Made by a program: the position numbers and the translations under genes. This document shows positions 1-8,505 of a DNA stretch of 35,254 nt, piece by piece. The DNA comes from Kangiellaceae bacterium. Its GTDB lineage: Bacteria; Pseudomonadota; Gammaproteobacteria; Enterobacterales; Kangiellaceae. The stretch is taken from the NCBI GenBank assembly GCA_019090895.1, contig JAHRVB010000014.1, forward strand, positions 1 through 35,254. The letters are read 5' to 3'. The first letter of the stretch is position 1; every line of letters begins with the position of its first letter. A model generated the notes under the pieces. That model had not been told where the DNA came from. It did not search any database and saw only the letters and a list, made by a program, of their open reading frames with translations.

Positions 1-133
1 ACATATATAGATCTATTTTATTTTTATAGAAGGCCAATAGAAAGTAACTTTCGATAAAACGCAATATCTCTTCTAAATGCTATCGTTCTCATTTACGAAA
101 AATGTAAGTAGCTAACTTATTACAAAGGATAAT

Positions 134-552
134 ATGGAAAAGATATCTAAAAAAGAGTCGACACGGACTATACGTTTTTTTGCAGGGATTTGGTTTGGAG
201 GTTTGTTTCTGTTGTATCCCCCCATCGGGATCTATTGGGTTTTTCCCTTTGTAGCATTTGGTGTTTTTTGTTTAGTTATTACATACTAAAGGTAAAAGAT
301 GTTTATGTTTCAGGTGAGACTGTTAAAATATTAGACAAAGGTCGACTTGTAGAAATTGGTTTTGATGATATATCTGAGGTACAAACAGAAACTATGTTAA
401 AAGGATGTTTTAGAATAGTATTTAAAGAGGATAATTTACTAGGAAATAGCGTGCTTTTTACACCTAGAGGGGGAAGCCGTCCATTCGAATATCATAGTTC
501 AGTTGATAAGTTTTTGGAACGAACTAGAGAGCGAACAAGGTCAACACGGTAA
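134..552 (+). pseudogene. Frameshifted small membrane protein with PH-like C-terminal part
   Basis: Two reading frames together look like one gene. From the ATG at 134, preceded by AAAGGA, the frame encodes a charged N-terminus and two hydrophobic segments, then stops at tac-taa near 287-289. The -1 frame continues with the end of the second hydrophobic segment and a beta-rich, hydrophilic tail (VYVSGETVKI...LVEIGFDDISEVQ), ending at 552. The second frame alone has only a weak TTG start (190) and no ribosome binding site. The join lies close to a run of six T near 265-270, where one missing base would explain it. The architecture, two membrane helices followed by a PH-like strand domain of about 70 residues, is known from small bacterial membrane proteins of unknown function. 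It may be a real disruption, a sequencing indel, or less likely programmed frameshifting: the classical X-XXY-YYZ heptamer is not in frame. Confidence 0.6.
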
Positions 553-584
553 ACACGTAAGACGGGTTGATTGAAACACGTAAG
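551..584. repeat. Short direct repeat just after the frameshifted gene
   Basis: The 11-mer AAACACGTAAG occurs at 551-561 and again at 574-584, 23 bases apart. It begins at the stop codon of the upstream gene. Its function is unknown and it could be chance or the edge of an old insertion. Confidence 0.4.
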
Positions 585-1008
585 CCTGGTCATAGGGTAC
601 TTTTGTAGGTTGGCTGTAGAGCTTGCGAAACCCAACAACACAGGCTGACTATCGTCGACAAAAACTTAATGAATTGAGAACTAACAAAACAAACGGGCGA
701 GCAATAAATATTTCGTTGTTAAAAGTCGCAAAGGACTTAAAGACAGATTGCCGCGCTGCGCTCGCACCAAAAAGTAGGCGCTTTTAGGCGATGACCGGAG
801 GAGGGTATTGTCGAGTCTTGCCTGCTGAACCTATACCATGAGTGAAGCAAGTTCTTTTGTTACGCTATGAAAATAAAAACACGCTGAGCTTACAATCTAA
901 ATATTATTGCCATCGCGAGGAATCATGCGATTACTGTGTTAGAGGGCTTATTCAAAGTTGTCGGCAGGCCTCGACAAGTGTAGGTCAGTCTTCAACCTGA
1001 CATTCCAC
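553..1008. other. Gene-poor stretch with repeat-like sequence
   Basis: No convincing gene is seen in either direction. At 604-641 GTAGGTTGG ... AACCCAACAAC resembles the widespread intergenic palindromes with GTAGGTTGGG/CCCAACC arms, here degraded. Around 745-815 the sequence is GC-richer than its neighbours (ttgccgcgctgcgctcgca) and reads like the remnant of a dispersed intergenic element rather than a coding sequence. Short frames here have no ribosome binding sites. Confidence 0.45.
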
Positions 1009-1548
1009 TCAATAACAAACCTCTTTTGCTTTATCAAACGGCATAATAATACTGCTTCCTTGATTACAATAACGAGCTTCCGGATGCGTATCATGCATCA
1101 AGTTTTGAACATCAGATATCTGGTTTTTAGGTACGTCGATAAGTATTAACAAATCGCCTTTTTCGATGCGATGATGAAAGGGTTTAAGTTTATAGTTTTC
1201 TAATTGATACCCAAACAAACTACCGTGAAATCCGCCCAACATAACACTAGCGACTAAAACAAATATTAGGATAACCATGGATGGTGTACTGCCATGAATA
1301 GGAATTGGCATTAGAAGTAATGATAGAAGAATTCCAACAGCGAGTCCTTTAAGAACACCTTGTTCGCTAAAATGAACGATGCCGGTTTTTTGAATCATAT
1401 TAGCGGAATGAATGTGTCGTTTATAAAGCCCTGATTCATCTTTACTGACCACAAGAAAATTCCAGTCAGATATGCCAGCCTCGTGAATATTCTTAGATAT
1501 AGAGTCCGCGCTGTTTAGTTCTTCGGTTAAATAATAGAGTCTTTTCAT
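1009..1548 (-). CDS. Conserved membrane protein, 179 aa, unknown function
   Basis: The start is supported by GGGAG about nine bases upstream. The protein has a soluble N-terminal part of about 60 residues with an alpha/beta look (MKRLYYLTEELNSADSISKNI), two closely spaced hydrophobic segments at about 65-85 and 92-112 with a glycine-rich turn (LGGFHGSLFG), and a C-terminal soluble part containing GDLLILIDVPKNQI. This layout, a ferredoxin-like domain split by a two-helix hairpin with a Gly-rich loop, is found in gammaproteobacterial proteins of about 170-180 residues related in design to general-stress-protein-17M-like proteins. No catalytic motif is seen. It is monocistronic. The family assignment is tentative, but that it is a real gene is likely. 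Confidence 0.75.
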   Translation of the reverse strand: MKRLYYLTEELNSADSISKNIHEAGISDWNFLVVSKDESGLYKRHIHSANMIQKTGIVHFSEQGVLKGLAVGILLSLLLMPIPIHGSTPSMVILIFVLVASVMLGGFHGSLFGYQLENYKLKPFHHRIEKGDLLILIDVPKNQISDVQNLMHDTHPEARYCNQGSSIIMPFDKAKEVCY

Positions 1549-1700
1549 TATTACTACTCCCAGTCGAATTAACCATAGAAAGTAAATTGCTTTTTATGGT
1601 GTTAGTACTCTAATTCTAGGCTTTATCGAGAGAATTCTAAAGGTTATGTGGTTTAAGTAACGAGAATGTTTAATAGAAAAAATAATTAGTCATAAATCCT

Positions 1701-1740
1701 ATAAGCGCATAACATTCAAAGTAAAAAACAAAGCGCTTAT
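1701..1740. repeat. 8-bp inverted repeat downstream of dctM
   Basis: ATAAGCGC (1701-1708) and GCGCTTAT (1733-1740) are perfect complements separated by 24 bases, 53 bases beyond the dctM stop codon. There is no T run after the stem, so intrinsic termination is not clear. It may serve as an mRNA 3' end or an operator for the neighbouring gene. Confidence 0.35.
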
Positions 1741-1792
1741 TATTCGAAAACTATGAATTCAAATTAGGTTTAATTAACATTCACTAAAAAGC

Positions 1793-3073
1793 TTAATAAA
1801 CAATAAGGTATTCGGGGAAAAAGACAACCAACACTAACACGATAACCTGAATTAAAATAAACGGTAAAACGCCTTTATATATAGTTGTAGTTTTTATCGA
1901 TTTTGGGGCGACTCCCTTCAAATAAAATAGACTGAATCCGAAGGGAGGGGTGAGGAATGAGGTTTGTAAGTTCATTGCAATGAGAATAGCGAACCATACC
2001 ATGTCGATGTTTAGTGCGAGTGCGATAGGTGCAAGAATTGGCACCACTAAAAAAGCGATTTCTATGAAATCAATAAAGAAACCGAGTATTAATATTGCAA
2101 TCATCGCCAAGGCAATAAAAGTCCATTTATCGCCTGGTAGACCTAAGATGAAATCTTCGACTAAATAATCACTACCAGAATAAGTGAACACCATTGAAAA
2201 AGCAGTCGCGCCTATCAGAACAGCAAAGATCATCGACGTTACTTTGACGGTTTCCAAGGAGCAGTCTCTCAGTTTGTTAAATGATATTTTTGAAAAAACA
2301 CTCGATAATAAAACTGCCCCTATAGCGCCAATTGATGCCGATTCTGTTGGTGTTGCTATGCCTGAAAATATAGAACCTAATACAGCAATGATTAAAATAA
2401 GAGGAGGGACAACGTCTTTGAATGCTTGTTTAATCAGTTGGCTTTTATCTTGTTCAATTTGTAGCGGAGGACAATAATCCGGTTTTATTTTTCCGAGCAC
2501 CAGAATATAAAGGGTATAACCAACAATTAATAGTACGCCCGGTAGTACCGCCGCTTTAAACAAATCACCCACGGTAATGCCCATCACATCACCTAGAATA
2601 ATCAAAATGATGGACGGAGGAATTATCTGTCCGAGGGTTCCAGACGCGCAGATAACCCCTGTTGCTGTCGGTTGGTGGTAATTGTTTTTCAGCATTACCG
2701 GTAGCGAGATGACTCCCATCGCGACCACACTAGCGCCAACCACTCCCGTTGATGCTGCCAGTAAAGCTCCAACGACGATTGTCGAAATAGCGACACCTCC
2801 TGAAATTCCTCCAAATAATCTTGCCGAAGACTCCAGCATTCGTTCTGCCAGTCCCGATTTCTGCAGCATGATTCCCATAAATATGAACATTGGGATCGCC
2901 ATTAACGTGGTATTGTCCATGATGCTCATTATGCGGTAGGGCATAAAAGAAAACAGTTCTGGACCCAGAGTAATGACTCCAACGATCAGAGAAATACCTG
3001 CAAAGGTATAGGCAACAGAATATCCTGCAAATAATAGAAATAATGCGATTAAAAAAAGTACGATGCCAACCAT
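1793..3073 (-). CDS. dctM: TRAP transporter large permease (DctM-type)
   Basis: The 426-residue protein has about 12 hydrophobic segments, the normal size and design for the ion-coupled translocating subunit of tripartite ATP-independent periplasmic transporters. Recognisable family stretches are PMFIFMGIMLQKSGLAERM near residue 60, ASGTLGQIIPPS near 145 and GIATPTESASIGAIGA near 235. Its ATG overlaps the dctQ stop codon (TAATG), so the two permease subunits are probably translationally coupled. It acts in the inner membrane with the DctQ subunit at 3073-3621 and takes substrate from the DctP-type binding protein encoded upstream. The substrate is set by the binding protein and looks like a 2-oxo or hydroxy acid. 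Confidence 0.95.
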   Translation of the reverse strand: MVGIVLFLIALFLLFAGYSVAYTFAGISLIVGVITLGPELFSFMPYRIMSIMDNTTLMAIPMFIFMGIMLQKSGLAERMLESSARLFGGISGGVAISTIVVGALLAASTGVVGASVVAMGVISLPVMLKNNYHQPTATGVICASGTLGQIIPPSIILIILGDVMGITVGDLFKAAVLPGVLLIVGYTLYILVLGKIKPDYCPPLQIEQDKSQLIKQAFKDVVPPLILIIAVLGSIFSGIATPTESASIGAIGAVLLSSVFSKISFNKLRDCSLETVKVTSMIFAVLIGATAFSMVFTYSGSDYLVEDFILGLPGDKWTFIALAMIAILILGFFIDFIEIAFLVVPILAPIALALNIDMVWFAILIAMNLQTSFLTPPFGFSLFYLKGVAPKSIKTTTIYKGVLPFILIQVIVLVLVVFFPEYLIVY

Positions 3074-3621
3074 TATTGCTTCTCCTCGTCTTTAGATGAA
3101 GAGAGCGCTGTACTTTCGTTTTCAGAGTTTGGACGGCGCAGTATTTCGATTTGAAGCAAAATTACCTGCAAAAGACACAAGATCACAAATCCGGAAGAAA
3201 CGGGAATAACCGATCGGATGATCCATCGATGAGGAAGTCCTCCTGGGTCGGCACTGCCTTCTCCCATTTCATAGGCCTCGTCGGTGTAATTAATGCCGTA
3301 GTATAAAATTAAGATGGTGATTGGTAGTGCGAGAAAAATAGAACCAAAGATATTAACCCATGCTTTTACTTTATCTGAAAATTGGTCATAAAACACGTCA
3401 ACTCGAACATGGCCGTCTTCTTTTAGTGTGTATCCGATTCCAAACATAAACATGGCTGCGAATAAATGCCATTCTAGTTCTTGCATGCCTATATCGACAT
3501 CATTAAAAAGGTAGCGCATCAATACGTCGTAAAAGACATTAAGCAACATCAAACACATTAAGAGTGCACAAAAATATCCAACTGCGTTGATCACTTTGTT
3601 TAACAGAGAAGTTAATTTCAT
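3073..3621 (-). CDS. dctQ: TRAP transporter small permease (DctQ-type)
   Basis: At 182 residues this is the four-helix small membrane subunit of a TRAP transporter. Hydrophobic segments lie at about 10-32, 47-65, 87-110 and 135-160, and the family-typical stretch DVLMRYLFNDVDIGMQELEWHLFAAMFMFGIGYTL is present in pieces (MRYLFN, QELEWHL, GYTLKEDGHVRVD). It lies between dctP and dctM with a one-base stop/start overlap with dctM. No good Shine-Dalgarno sequence precedes its ATG, and a strong stem-loop sits in the 96-base gap after dctP, so its expression is probably lower than that of the binding protein. The C-terminal tail is hydrophilic and acidic. Confidence 0.93.
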   Translation of the reverse strand: MKLTSLLNKVINAVGYFCALLMCLMLLNVFYDVLMRYLFNDVDIGMQELEWHLFAAMFMFGIGYTLKEDGHVRVDVFYDQFSDKVKAWVNIFGSIFLALPITILILYYGINYTDEAYEMGEGSADPGGLPHRWIIRSVIPVSSGFVILCLLQVILLQIEILRRPNSENESTALSSSKDEEKQ

Positions 3622-3673
3622 TGGTTATTATTTTGGGTATGCACAGCGTATTTATTTGGGTAGGAGTATATTA

Positions 3674-3708
3674 CGGAACTAGCGGATAAATATAAAGTGC
3701 TAGTTCCG
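3674..3708 (-). promoter_or_regulatory. Intercistronic stem-loop between dctP and dctQ
   Basis: CGGAACTAGC (3674-3683) and GCTAGTTCCG (3699-3708) form a perfect 10-bp stem with a 15-base loop. It begins nine bases after the dctP stop codon on the transcribed (minus) strand. There is no U run, so it is more likely a processing or stabilising hairpin than a full terminator. In binding-protein transporter operons such hairpins raise binding-protein mRNA relative to permease mRNA; that role is inferred here. Confidence 0.7.
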
Positions 3709-3717
3709 CAGGTCCAA

Positions 3718-4824
3718 TTATTGCTCGGTCTTATTTTCTTTATTATCAAAACTATCGAGATAGGCGCGATCAGAAAAGTTGGTCCAGGCTCTTATCTTTT
3801 TGCCGTAGTCGTGTATTGAATCTAAGATTTTTTTGCTCATTGGATCTTTTGCTGCAAATTGGCCCAGCAATTTATCATTAGCCTGTCGCAGCGCTTCCAT
3901 TACTGGTGCGGGAAAGGTCTTTAATTTTACATTGGGATAGTCCTGTTGCAAGGTTTCAAGGTTCATAGCGCTTGCGTGCATTGACTGGGTGTACATGTCA
4001 TAAGCTGCCGCTTTCATAGCAATGGTGAGAATCGTCTGTAAATCGGCAGGCAGGCTCTCGTATGCCTTTTGATTGACCATAAACTGTAGTTCTGTTGCGG
4101 GTTCATGCCAACCTGTGTAGTAATAAGGGGCTATTCGATGGAAACCCATTCTTAAATCGAGAGAGGGGCCTACCCATTCTAGCGCGTCAATCGTCTTCCT
4201 TTCCAAGGCCGTATACAATTCTCCAGACGCAATATTGGTCGGTTTTGCACCTAGTTCAGCGAGTACTTCACCAGCGAATCCAGGGATTCTCATTTTAAGT
4301 CCTTTTAAATCATCTACGGAGTTAATCTCTTTTCTAAACCAGCCGCCCATTTGGTTGCCAGTGTTACCTCCAGGAAACGATAAAATTCCGTATTGGTCAT
4401 AAACTTCTTTCATTAGCTCTTTGCCTCCACCATGATAAAACCAACCGTATTGCTCAGGCGTGGTCATGCCAAAAGGCAGGGTAGTAAAAAACATGGTGTT
4501 AATATTTTTTCCCTTCCAGTAATAAGAAGCGGAATGGCCCATTTGATACTGACCGTTTTTAACAAAGTCAAAGATACCGAGTGCGGCTTTATGTCGATTG
4601 GATGAGTCGATTCGAATAACAAGCCGACCGTTGGACATTTCTTTCACCATTTTTGCCATATTTTTGGTGGTATCACCAAATATAGGAAAGTTGGGGCCCC
4701 AGGTTTCTGCCAGACGCCAGCGGTAGACTTTATCGGCAGCTATTAAATTGCTGGAAAATCCAAAAGTCATTAAAACGCTGGCCAGACAAATGCTGGAAAG
4801 AAAGATCTTCAATGAGCTCTTCAT
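3718..4824 (-). CDS. dctP: TRAP transporter substrate-binding protein, TakP-like
   Basis: This is the periplasmic binding protein of the TRAP operon. I take the ATG at 4824 because GGAGA lies six bases upstream; an in-frame ATG at 4860 has no properly spaced site and would put 12 extra residues before the signal peptide. The 368-residue product starts with a signal peptide (about 1-30, ending LIAA). It carries the DctP-family KGLKMRIPG (Arg179) and the stretches SGELYTAL, DALEWVGP and YYTGWHEPAT. These last motifs are characteristic of the TakP subgroup, whose Rhodobacter member binds pyruvate and other 2-oxo acids. The substrate is therefore probably a 2-oxo acid or related monocarboxylate. 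It is the first gene of dctP-dctQ-dctM. A 7-bp inverted repeat (4879-4885 / 4912-4918) lies upstream and may be an operator. Confidence 0.92.
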   Translation of the reverse strand: MKSSLKIFLSSICLASVLMTFGFSSNLIAADKVYRWRLAETWGPNFPIFGDTTKNMAKMVKEMSNGRLVIRIDSSNRHKAALGIFDFVKNGQYQMGHSASYYWKGKNINTMFFTTLPFGMTTPEQYGWFYHGGGKELMKEVYDQYGILSFPGGNTGNQMGGWFRKEINSVDDLKGLKMRIPGFAGEVLAELGAKPTNIASGELYTALERKTIDALEWVGPSLDLRMGFHRIAPYYYTGWHEPATELQFMVNQKAYESLPADLQTILTIAMKAAAYDMYTQSMHASAMNLETLQQDYPNVKLKTFPAPVMEALRQANDKLLGQFAAKDPMSKKILDSIHDYGKKIRAWTNFSDRAYLDSFDNKENKTEQ

Positions 4825-4989
4825 ATTTGTTCTCCGAATACTATATTTGATTTTATTCATCCTTTAATTAGAGTCCTGTTGATATTGCCGACGAATGTAA
4901 TGTTTGTGAAGATATCAATTCATCAGTTTTAACACAACAGTCGAATAGTCTAACAACAATCAATTAGTTAAATCATCCGTTTTGTACTT

Positions 4990-5637
4990 TTAAAGATGTT
5001 TGTCAACGAGTCGCTTTAGTTCTGCAAGTTTAAAATAATCGCCTTCAATAGGAAATGAACAAATTTTGACAGCTTTGTCTTTCCATCTAAATGAGAGTTG
5101 CAGTGCGTGTAAATAGCCTCTGTCACTTGGTGTTCCTGAATAACGAGTATCACCCAAAATAGGCGCACCAACGGCTTTGAGAGCGACACGAATTTGATGG
5201 GTTTTACCAGTTTTAGGTTTAACTAAAAATAACCGAATACCAGGAATCAGCGACAGACTCTGAAACTGAGTAATCGCAGGGTTTGATGTTGTTTTATTGA
5301 GCTTCCAACTACCTGAGCGAGATTTATCCATATCTCCGATTATTTTGCCCATCTTCTTTTTAGGTTTTTTATCGCTGAGCGCAATATAAGTTTTACTTAT
5401 CTGTTGGTTCTCAAACAACTTGCCAAATTCTGCCGCTGCTTCAGTTGATTTAGCGAGTATTAATAGGCCAGACGTTATTTTGTCCAGTCGGTGTACAGGC
5501 CATAGTTTGTCACCGGTTTGTTGCTTGGCTACTTCAACTATTCCTGCTTGGTTATTTTCGGTATGAAACGAGATTTCCGTGGGCTTATCGATAATGATGA
5601 AGTCAGGGTGATCGAATACAATCGTAAGTTTACTCAT
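4990..5637 (-). CDS. RluA-family pseudouridine synthase
   Basis: This enzyme isomerises a specific uridine in RNA to pseudouridine. The 215-residue protein holds the catalytic motif HRLDKITSG at 49-57, with Asp52 as the expected nucleophile, the preceding FIIIDKPTEISFHT strand, and the family motifs GKTHQIRVAL and GAPILGDTRYSG. It has no S4 domain and is short for RluA/RluC/RluD, matching the compact TIGR01621-type group of gammaproteobacteria. The RNA target of that group is not something the sequence reveals. It is monocistronic, separated by 165 bases from the dctP start downstream on the same strand, and diverges from the receiver gene at 6040. Confidence 0.9.
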   Translation of the reverse strand: MSKLTIVFDHPDFIIIDKPTEISFHTENNQAGIVEVAKQQTGDKLWPVHRLDKITSGLLILAKSTEAAAEFGKLFENQQISKTYIALSDKKPKKKMGKIIGDMDKSRSGSWKLNKTTSNPAITQFQSLSLIPGIRLFLVKPKTGKTHQIRVALKAVGAPILGDTRYSGTPSDRGYLHALQLSFRWKDKAVKICSFPIEGDYFKLAELKRLVDKHL

Positions 5638-6039
5638 AGATTTCTAGTCATTGGTTGCTGTTAAAGTGCTAATCGTTATTAGTGAGAATTATATCGTGTT
5701 AGATAACAAAATGAGATGAAACTATCAACTTTACGGTGAGTCTAATTGTGTAACTATTTGTTGTAACCGTTAACAAAAGTCCACATGTTTTCTATTGAAC
5801 TTTATGGATGATACAAGCATAATCAATAAATTAGCAGTGTTTAATAGATTAAATTTTAATCTTTTTTCACTAGCAAGGGATTCAAGACAACGGAAATCAG
5901 TCGAAATTTATTGATAATTTGAGTAGTAGTCAACACCGATGTTCGACCGATTAAATAAAGTATTTTATGTCTTTGATGCGAGAAGAAGGAATTTTGCTAG
6001 TATGTTTTCATTGAAGGAAACCAACAAAGGGAGCAAGGA
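5638..6039. other. Divergent intergenic region, no gene seen
   Basis: This 402-base AT-rich stretch separates two divergent genes and must hold their promoters. TGTAAC occurs twice close together (about 5746 and 5762), the second running into CCGTTAACAA, a partly symmetric cluster that could bind a regulator. I see no convincing RNA gene or coding frame. Confidence 0.4.
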
Positions 6040-6408
6040 ATGGCGTTGATTCTACTGGTCGATGATGATCCACAAATGCTTCGTTTATTGAGCGATGTGA
6101 TAGACCTTGACGGTCACGAGGCGTTGTTGGCTGAAGATGGCGACATTGCATTGAGTCACTTTGAGCACCGAACACCTGACTTAATAATTACCGACATTCT
6201 GATGCCGAATAAAGAGGGGTTAGAATTTATTTCTGAAGTTAGAGAACTTCATCCCGACCTAAAGATCATTGCCTATTCCGGCGGTGGGTCGAGTGACCCA
6301 GAAAGTTATTTAGAGTTTGCTAGTGGAATGGGGGCTAACCGAGTTTTCACTAAACCCATGCCCTTAGCGAAACTGAGAGCTGAAATAAAGTCATTATTAT
6401 CAGCTTAA
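6040..6408 (+). CDS. Stand-alone CheY-like receiver domain protein
   Basis: At 122 residues this is a single receiver domain with no output domain. All key residues are present: acidic pocket Asp8/Asp9, phospho-acceptor Asp52 (in IITDILMP), Ser80 (IIAYS) and Lys105 (FTKPMP). The start is supported by AAGGGAGCAAGGA directly upstream. Such proteins pass phosphoryl signals to a partner protein. It converges with a histidine-kinase-like gene 136 bases away, but that kinase lacks its phospho-accepting His, so the partner is uncertain. The insertion GGGSSDPESYLEFA after Ser80 is longer than in CheY itself and is typical of the single-domain receivers found beside hybrid kinases. Confidence 0.92.
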   Translation: MALILLVDDDPQMLRLLSDVIDLDGHEALLAEDGDIALSHFEHRTPDLIITDILMPNKEGLEFISEVRELHPDLKIIAYSGGGSSDPESYLEFASGMGANRVFTKPMPLAKLRAEIKSLLSA

Positions 6409-6544
6409 ATAGAAGATTATTTTTCCTATAGATCCCTTTTAGGTAGCCCATATCTGAATTTTTAGAATTTGAGTGACTAAAACAAGAGAGCCCGAGCTCC
6501 TATTACATGAGAGTTTGGACATGACTCGAGTATTTAAGAGCTTG

Positions 6545-8293
6545 CTATTCCGTATAAGCGACCGTGAACCAAAACTGACTGCCTTGACCAATTTCACTGA
6601 TTACACCTATTTCGCCACCCATAAGTTCAGCCAGATGTTTGGATACAATTAGGCGTAGCCTGCCTGTGAAACTGCTATTACTCAACTTAGTGGTTTGCTC
6701 AAGGGAGTCAAAAAGCTCTTTTTGGGCGGCGGGCGTGATGCCGATACCGGTATCCGCTATGGTGAATCGCAAGAGCTTATTGCCACCTTTAGCCGTTAAA
6801 TCGGCATAAAGCGAGACTTCGCCACCTTTAGTAAATCGAATTGCATTTCCTAATAAATTACGCAATATCTGTTTGATTCGATATTCATCTGCGTTAAGTA
6901 ATTCGGGCATTTCAGGCGTACTGCTCGCTTGTAACGAGAGTCCTTTTTCGTTTGCAAAGTGAGATAGCTCAGACGACAATTCATCAATCGCACTACGCAC
7001 ACTGAATTGTTTAGGTTTTAGACGTAGCATGTTGGCATCGAGTTTAGAGAAATCGAGAATGTTATTTAGATTGTTGACCAGGGTTCGAGTCGACCTTTTT
7101 GCAATGGTTAAGAGCTGTTTGGGTTCTGGCTCGAAGGGGTATTCCGATAAGAGTTTTAACATGCTGACGACTGATTTCATTGGAGTCGTTATTTCATCCC
7201 CCATACGAGATAGAAATTCGGATTTTAGCCGAGGCGCTGCGACCGCAGAATCCCTTTCACTTTCAATATTACTTTTAACTCGTTTGAGTTTTTCTTGGCT
7301 TTCTTGTAGTTTTCTAACTTCTAATGCGAGGGATTTTTTCTGCTGAGACAACTGCTCTAAACGGGTTCTTACAGCCTGAGCACATTCTAACAGTGCCATA
7401 TCGTTTCCGGAGTTTTGCACTGCGGTTAATCGTTTAATTTGTTCTACGATAGGCAGTTCTATATTCATTGTCTTATTGAGTGATTTAAGCGAATTCTGAA
7501 CGCGTTGAATCTGTTGCCATACAATGAATAGCGTTGCCAAGGTAATTAACAGTCCGACGATTAAAACAGTCGTAATACCGCCCATTTCAACTGATTCCTT
7601 TGATAATAGAGTCAAGCTCCACTTGTCAGACTCTATTTGTCGTGGCCACTCGATATTGATTTGTTTAAATTGATTGAGGTCGGGAATTGACTCCGAACTT
7701 ATAGTATTTACGGCAGCGTTCTTAAAAGTAGCAACGGGGCTTTTCGCTAGATAATGATATTGTTTCAGTAGTTCAGTATCGATTAATTTTATACCAATCA
7801 AATTACCAATGATTTTGTTTTCAATTGATCGGATCGGTTCAATTAAGAAGATTGCCGGTTGTTGTTCATAAGTTTGCAAGACACGCAGTGACCGACTATT
7901 TTTATAAACCCTCGCAAGCGCCTGACTTAAATCGAAGTTTGAGGAATTTTGCTTGCCTAGCCGGGTATAGAGTTGGTTACTGGATTGAGAATGAACCGCT
8001 AGCAAGCTGAGACCTGCGGCTTTATATATATCACTATGAGTGGATAGATTAAGTGACCAATCGGATTCCAGTGCATTTTGCCAGTAGCTATTATTGGATA
8101 ATTTTGCCAATCCATTGGCTAATTCAGTAACATTACTAGCCAGGTCGTCTGCAATTTGCTCTGCTGCTAATTCAGGCGAACTAAAGTCGCCACTAGTCGA
8201 TTGAGATGAAGCAAACGGGTTGATCGACAATAAAATGGTAAATAGCAGTCCGCTGGCAGCGACCGCAAGCAATGATTTATTGGTTGGCGACAT
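6545..8293 (-). CDS. Histidine-kinase-like membrane protein lacking the phospho-accepting His
   Basis: The 582-residue protein has an N-terminal membrane segment (9-25), a periplasmic sensor region of about 210 residues, a second membrane segment (about 239-259), a coiled-coil linker (300-350), a HisKA-like helix pair (356-420) and an HATPase domain (about 465-580). The H box reads KSEFLSRMGDEITTPM: the expected His is Asp366, encoded by GAT, one base from the His codon CAT. In the ATPase domain the N box (Asn483) and G1 (Asp514-T-G-I-G) look intact. The G2 loop, normally GTGLGL, is FTGRLRL (542-548). It therefore probably cannot autophosphorylate on His and may act as an allosteric partner, a phosphatase, or a decaying kinase. 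The start is supported by CGGAG. It converges with the receiver gene at 6040-6408. Confidence 0.9.
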   Translation of the reverse strand: MSPTNKSLLAVAASGLLFTILLSINPFASSQSTSGDFSSPELAAEQIADDLASNVTELANGLAKLSNNSYWQNALESDWSLNLSTHSDIYKAAGLSLLAVHSQSSNQLYTRLGKQNSSNFDLSQALARVYKNSRSLRVLQTYEQQPAIFLIEPIRSIENKIIGNLIGIKLIDTELLKQYHYLAKSPVATFKNAAVNTISSESIPDLNQFKQINIEWPRQIESDKWSLTLLSKESVEMGGITTVLIVGLLITLATLFIVWQQIQRVQNSLKSLNKTMNIELPIVEQIKRLTAVQNSGNDMALLECAQAVRTRLEQLSQQKKSLALEVRKLQESQEKLKRVKSNIESERDSAVAAPRLKSEFLSRMGDEITTPMKSVVSMLKLLSEYPFEPEPKQLLTIAKRSTRTLVNNLNNILDFSKLDANMLRLKPKQFSVRSAIDELSSELSHFANEKGLSLQASSTPEMPELLNADEYRIKQILRNLLGNAIRFTKGGEVSLYADLTAKGGNKLLRFTIADTGIGITPAAQKELFDSLEQTTKLSNSSFTGRLRLIVSKHLAELMGGEIGVISEIGQGSQFWFTVAYTE

Positions 8294-8505
8294 AGTAGTA
8301 AGCTCCGAAATTATTGTTACTTTTGGTTCTTATTGATTCGATTAACTTAATCTTTTGATCATTTTACAACCGCCGAGAAAACTGATTCAAAGGTAAATGA
8401 TATCAACGGCATATTCTATGTTAACTGGTTGTTTCTAATGGAGTATTATAATTACACCGTCGATACAGACTAGCAGAAGTATAGAAACAATGCCGATGCT
8501 ACAAC

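Noticed and set aside
265..271. Programmed -1 frameshift site in the first gene
   Set aside because: The T run is not positioned as an X-XXY-YYZ heptamer in the first frame, and no downstream stimulatory structure is apparent.
604..641. Insertion sequence or transposon end
   Set aside because: The arms resemble a common intergenic palindrome, but no transposase, target duplication or matching second end is visible.
958..1149. Plus-strand frame of about 63 codons
   Set aside because: It overlaps the 3' end of the better-supported membrane protein gene on the other strand and has no ribosome binding site or family features.
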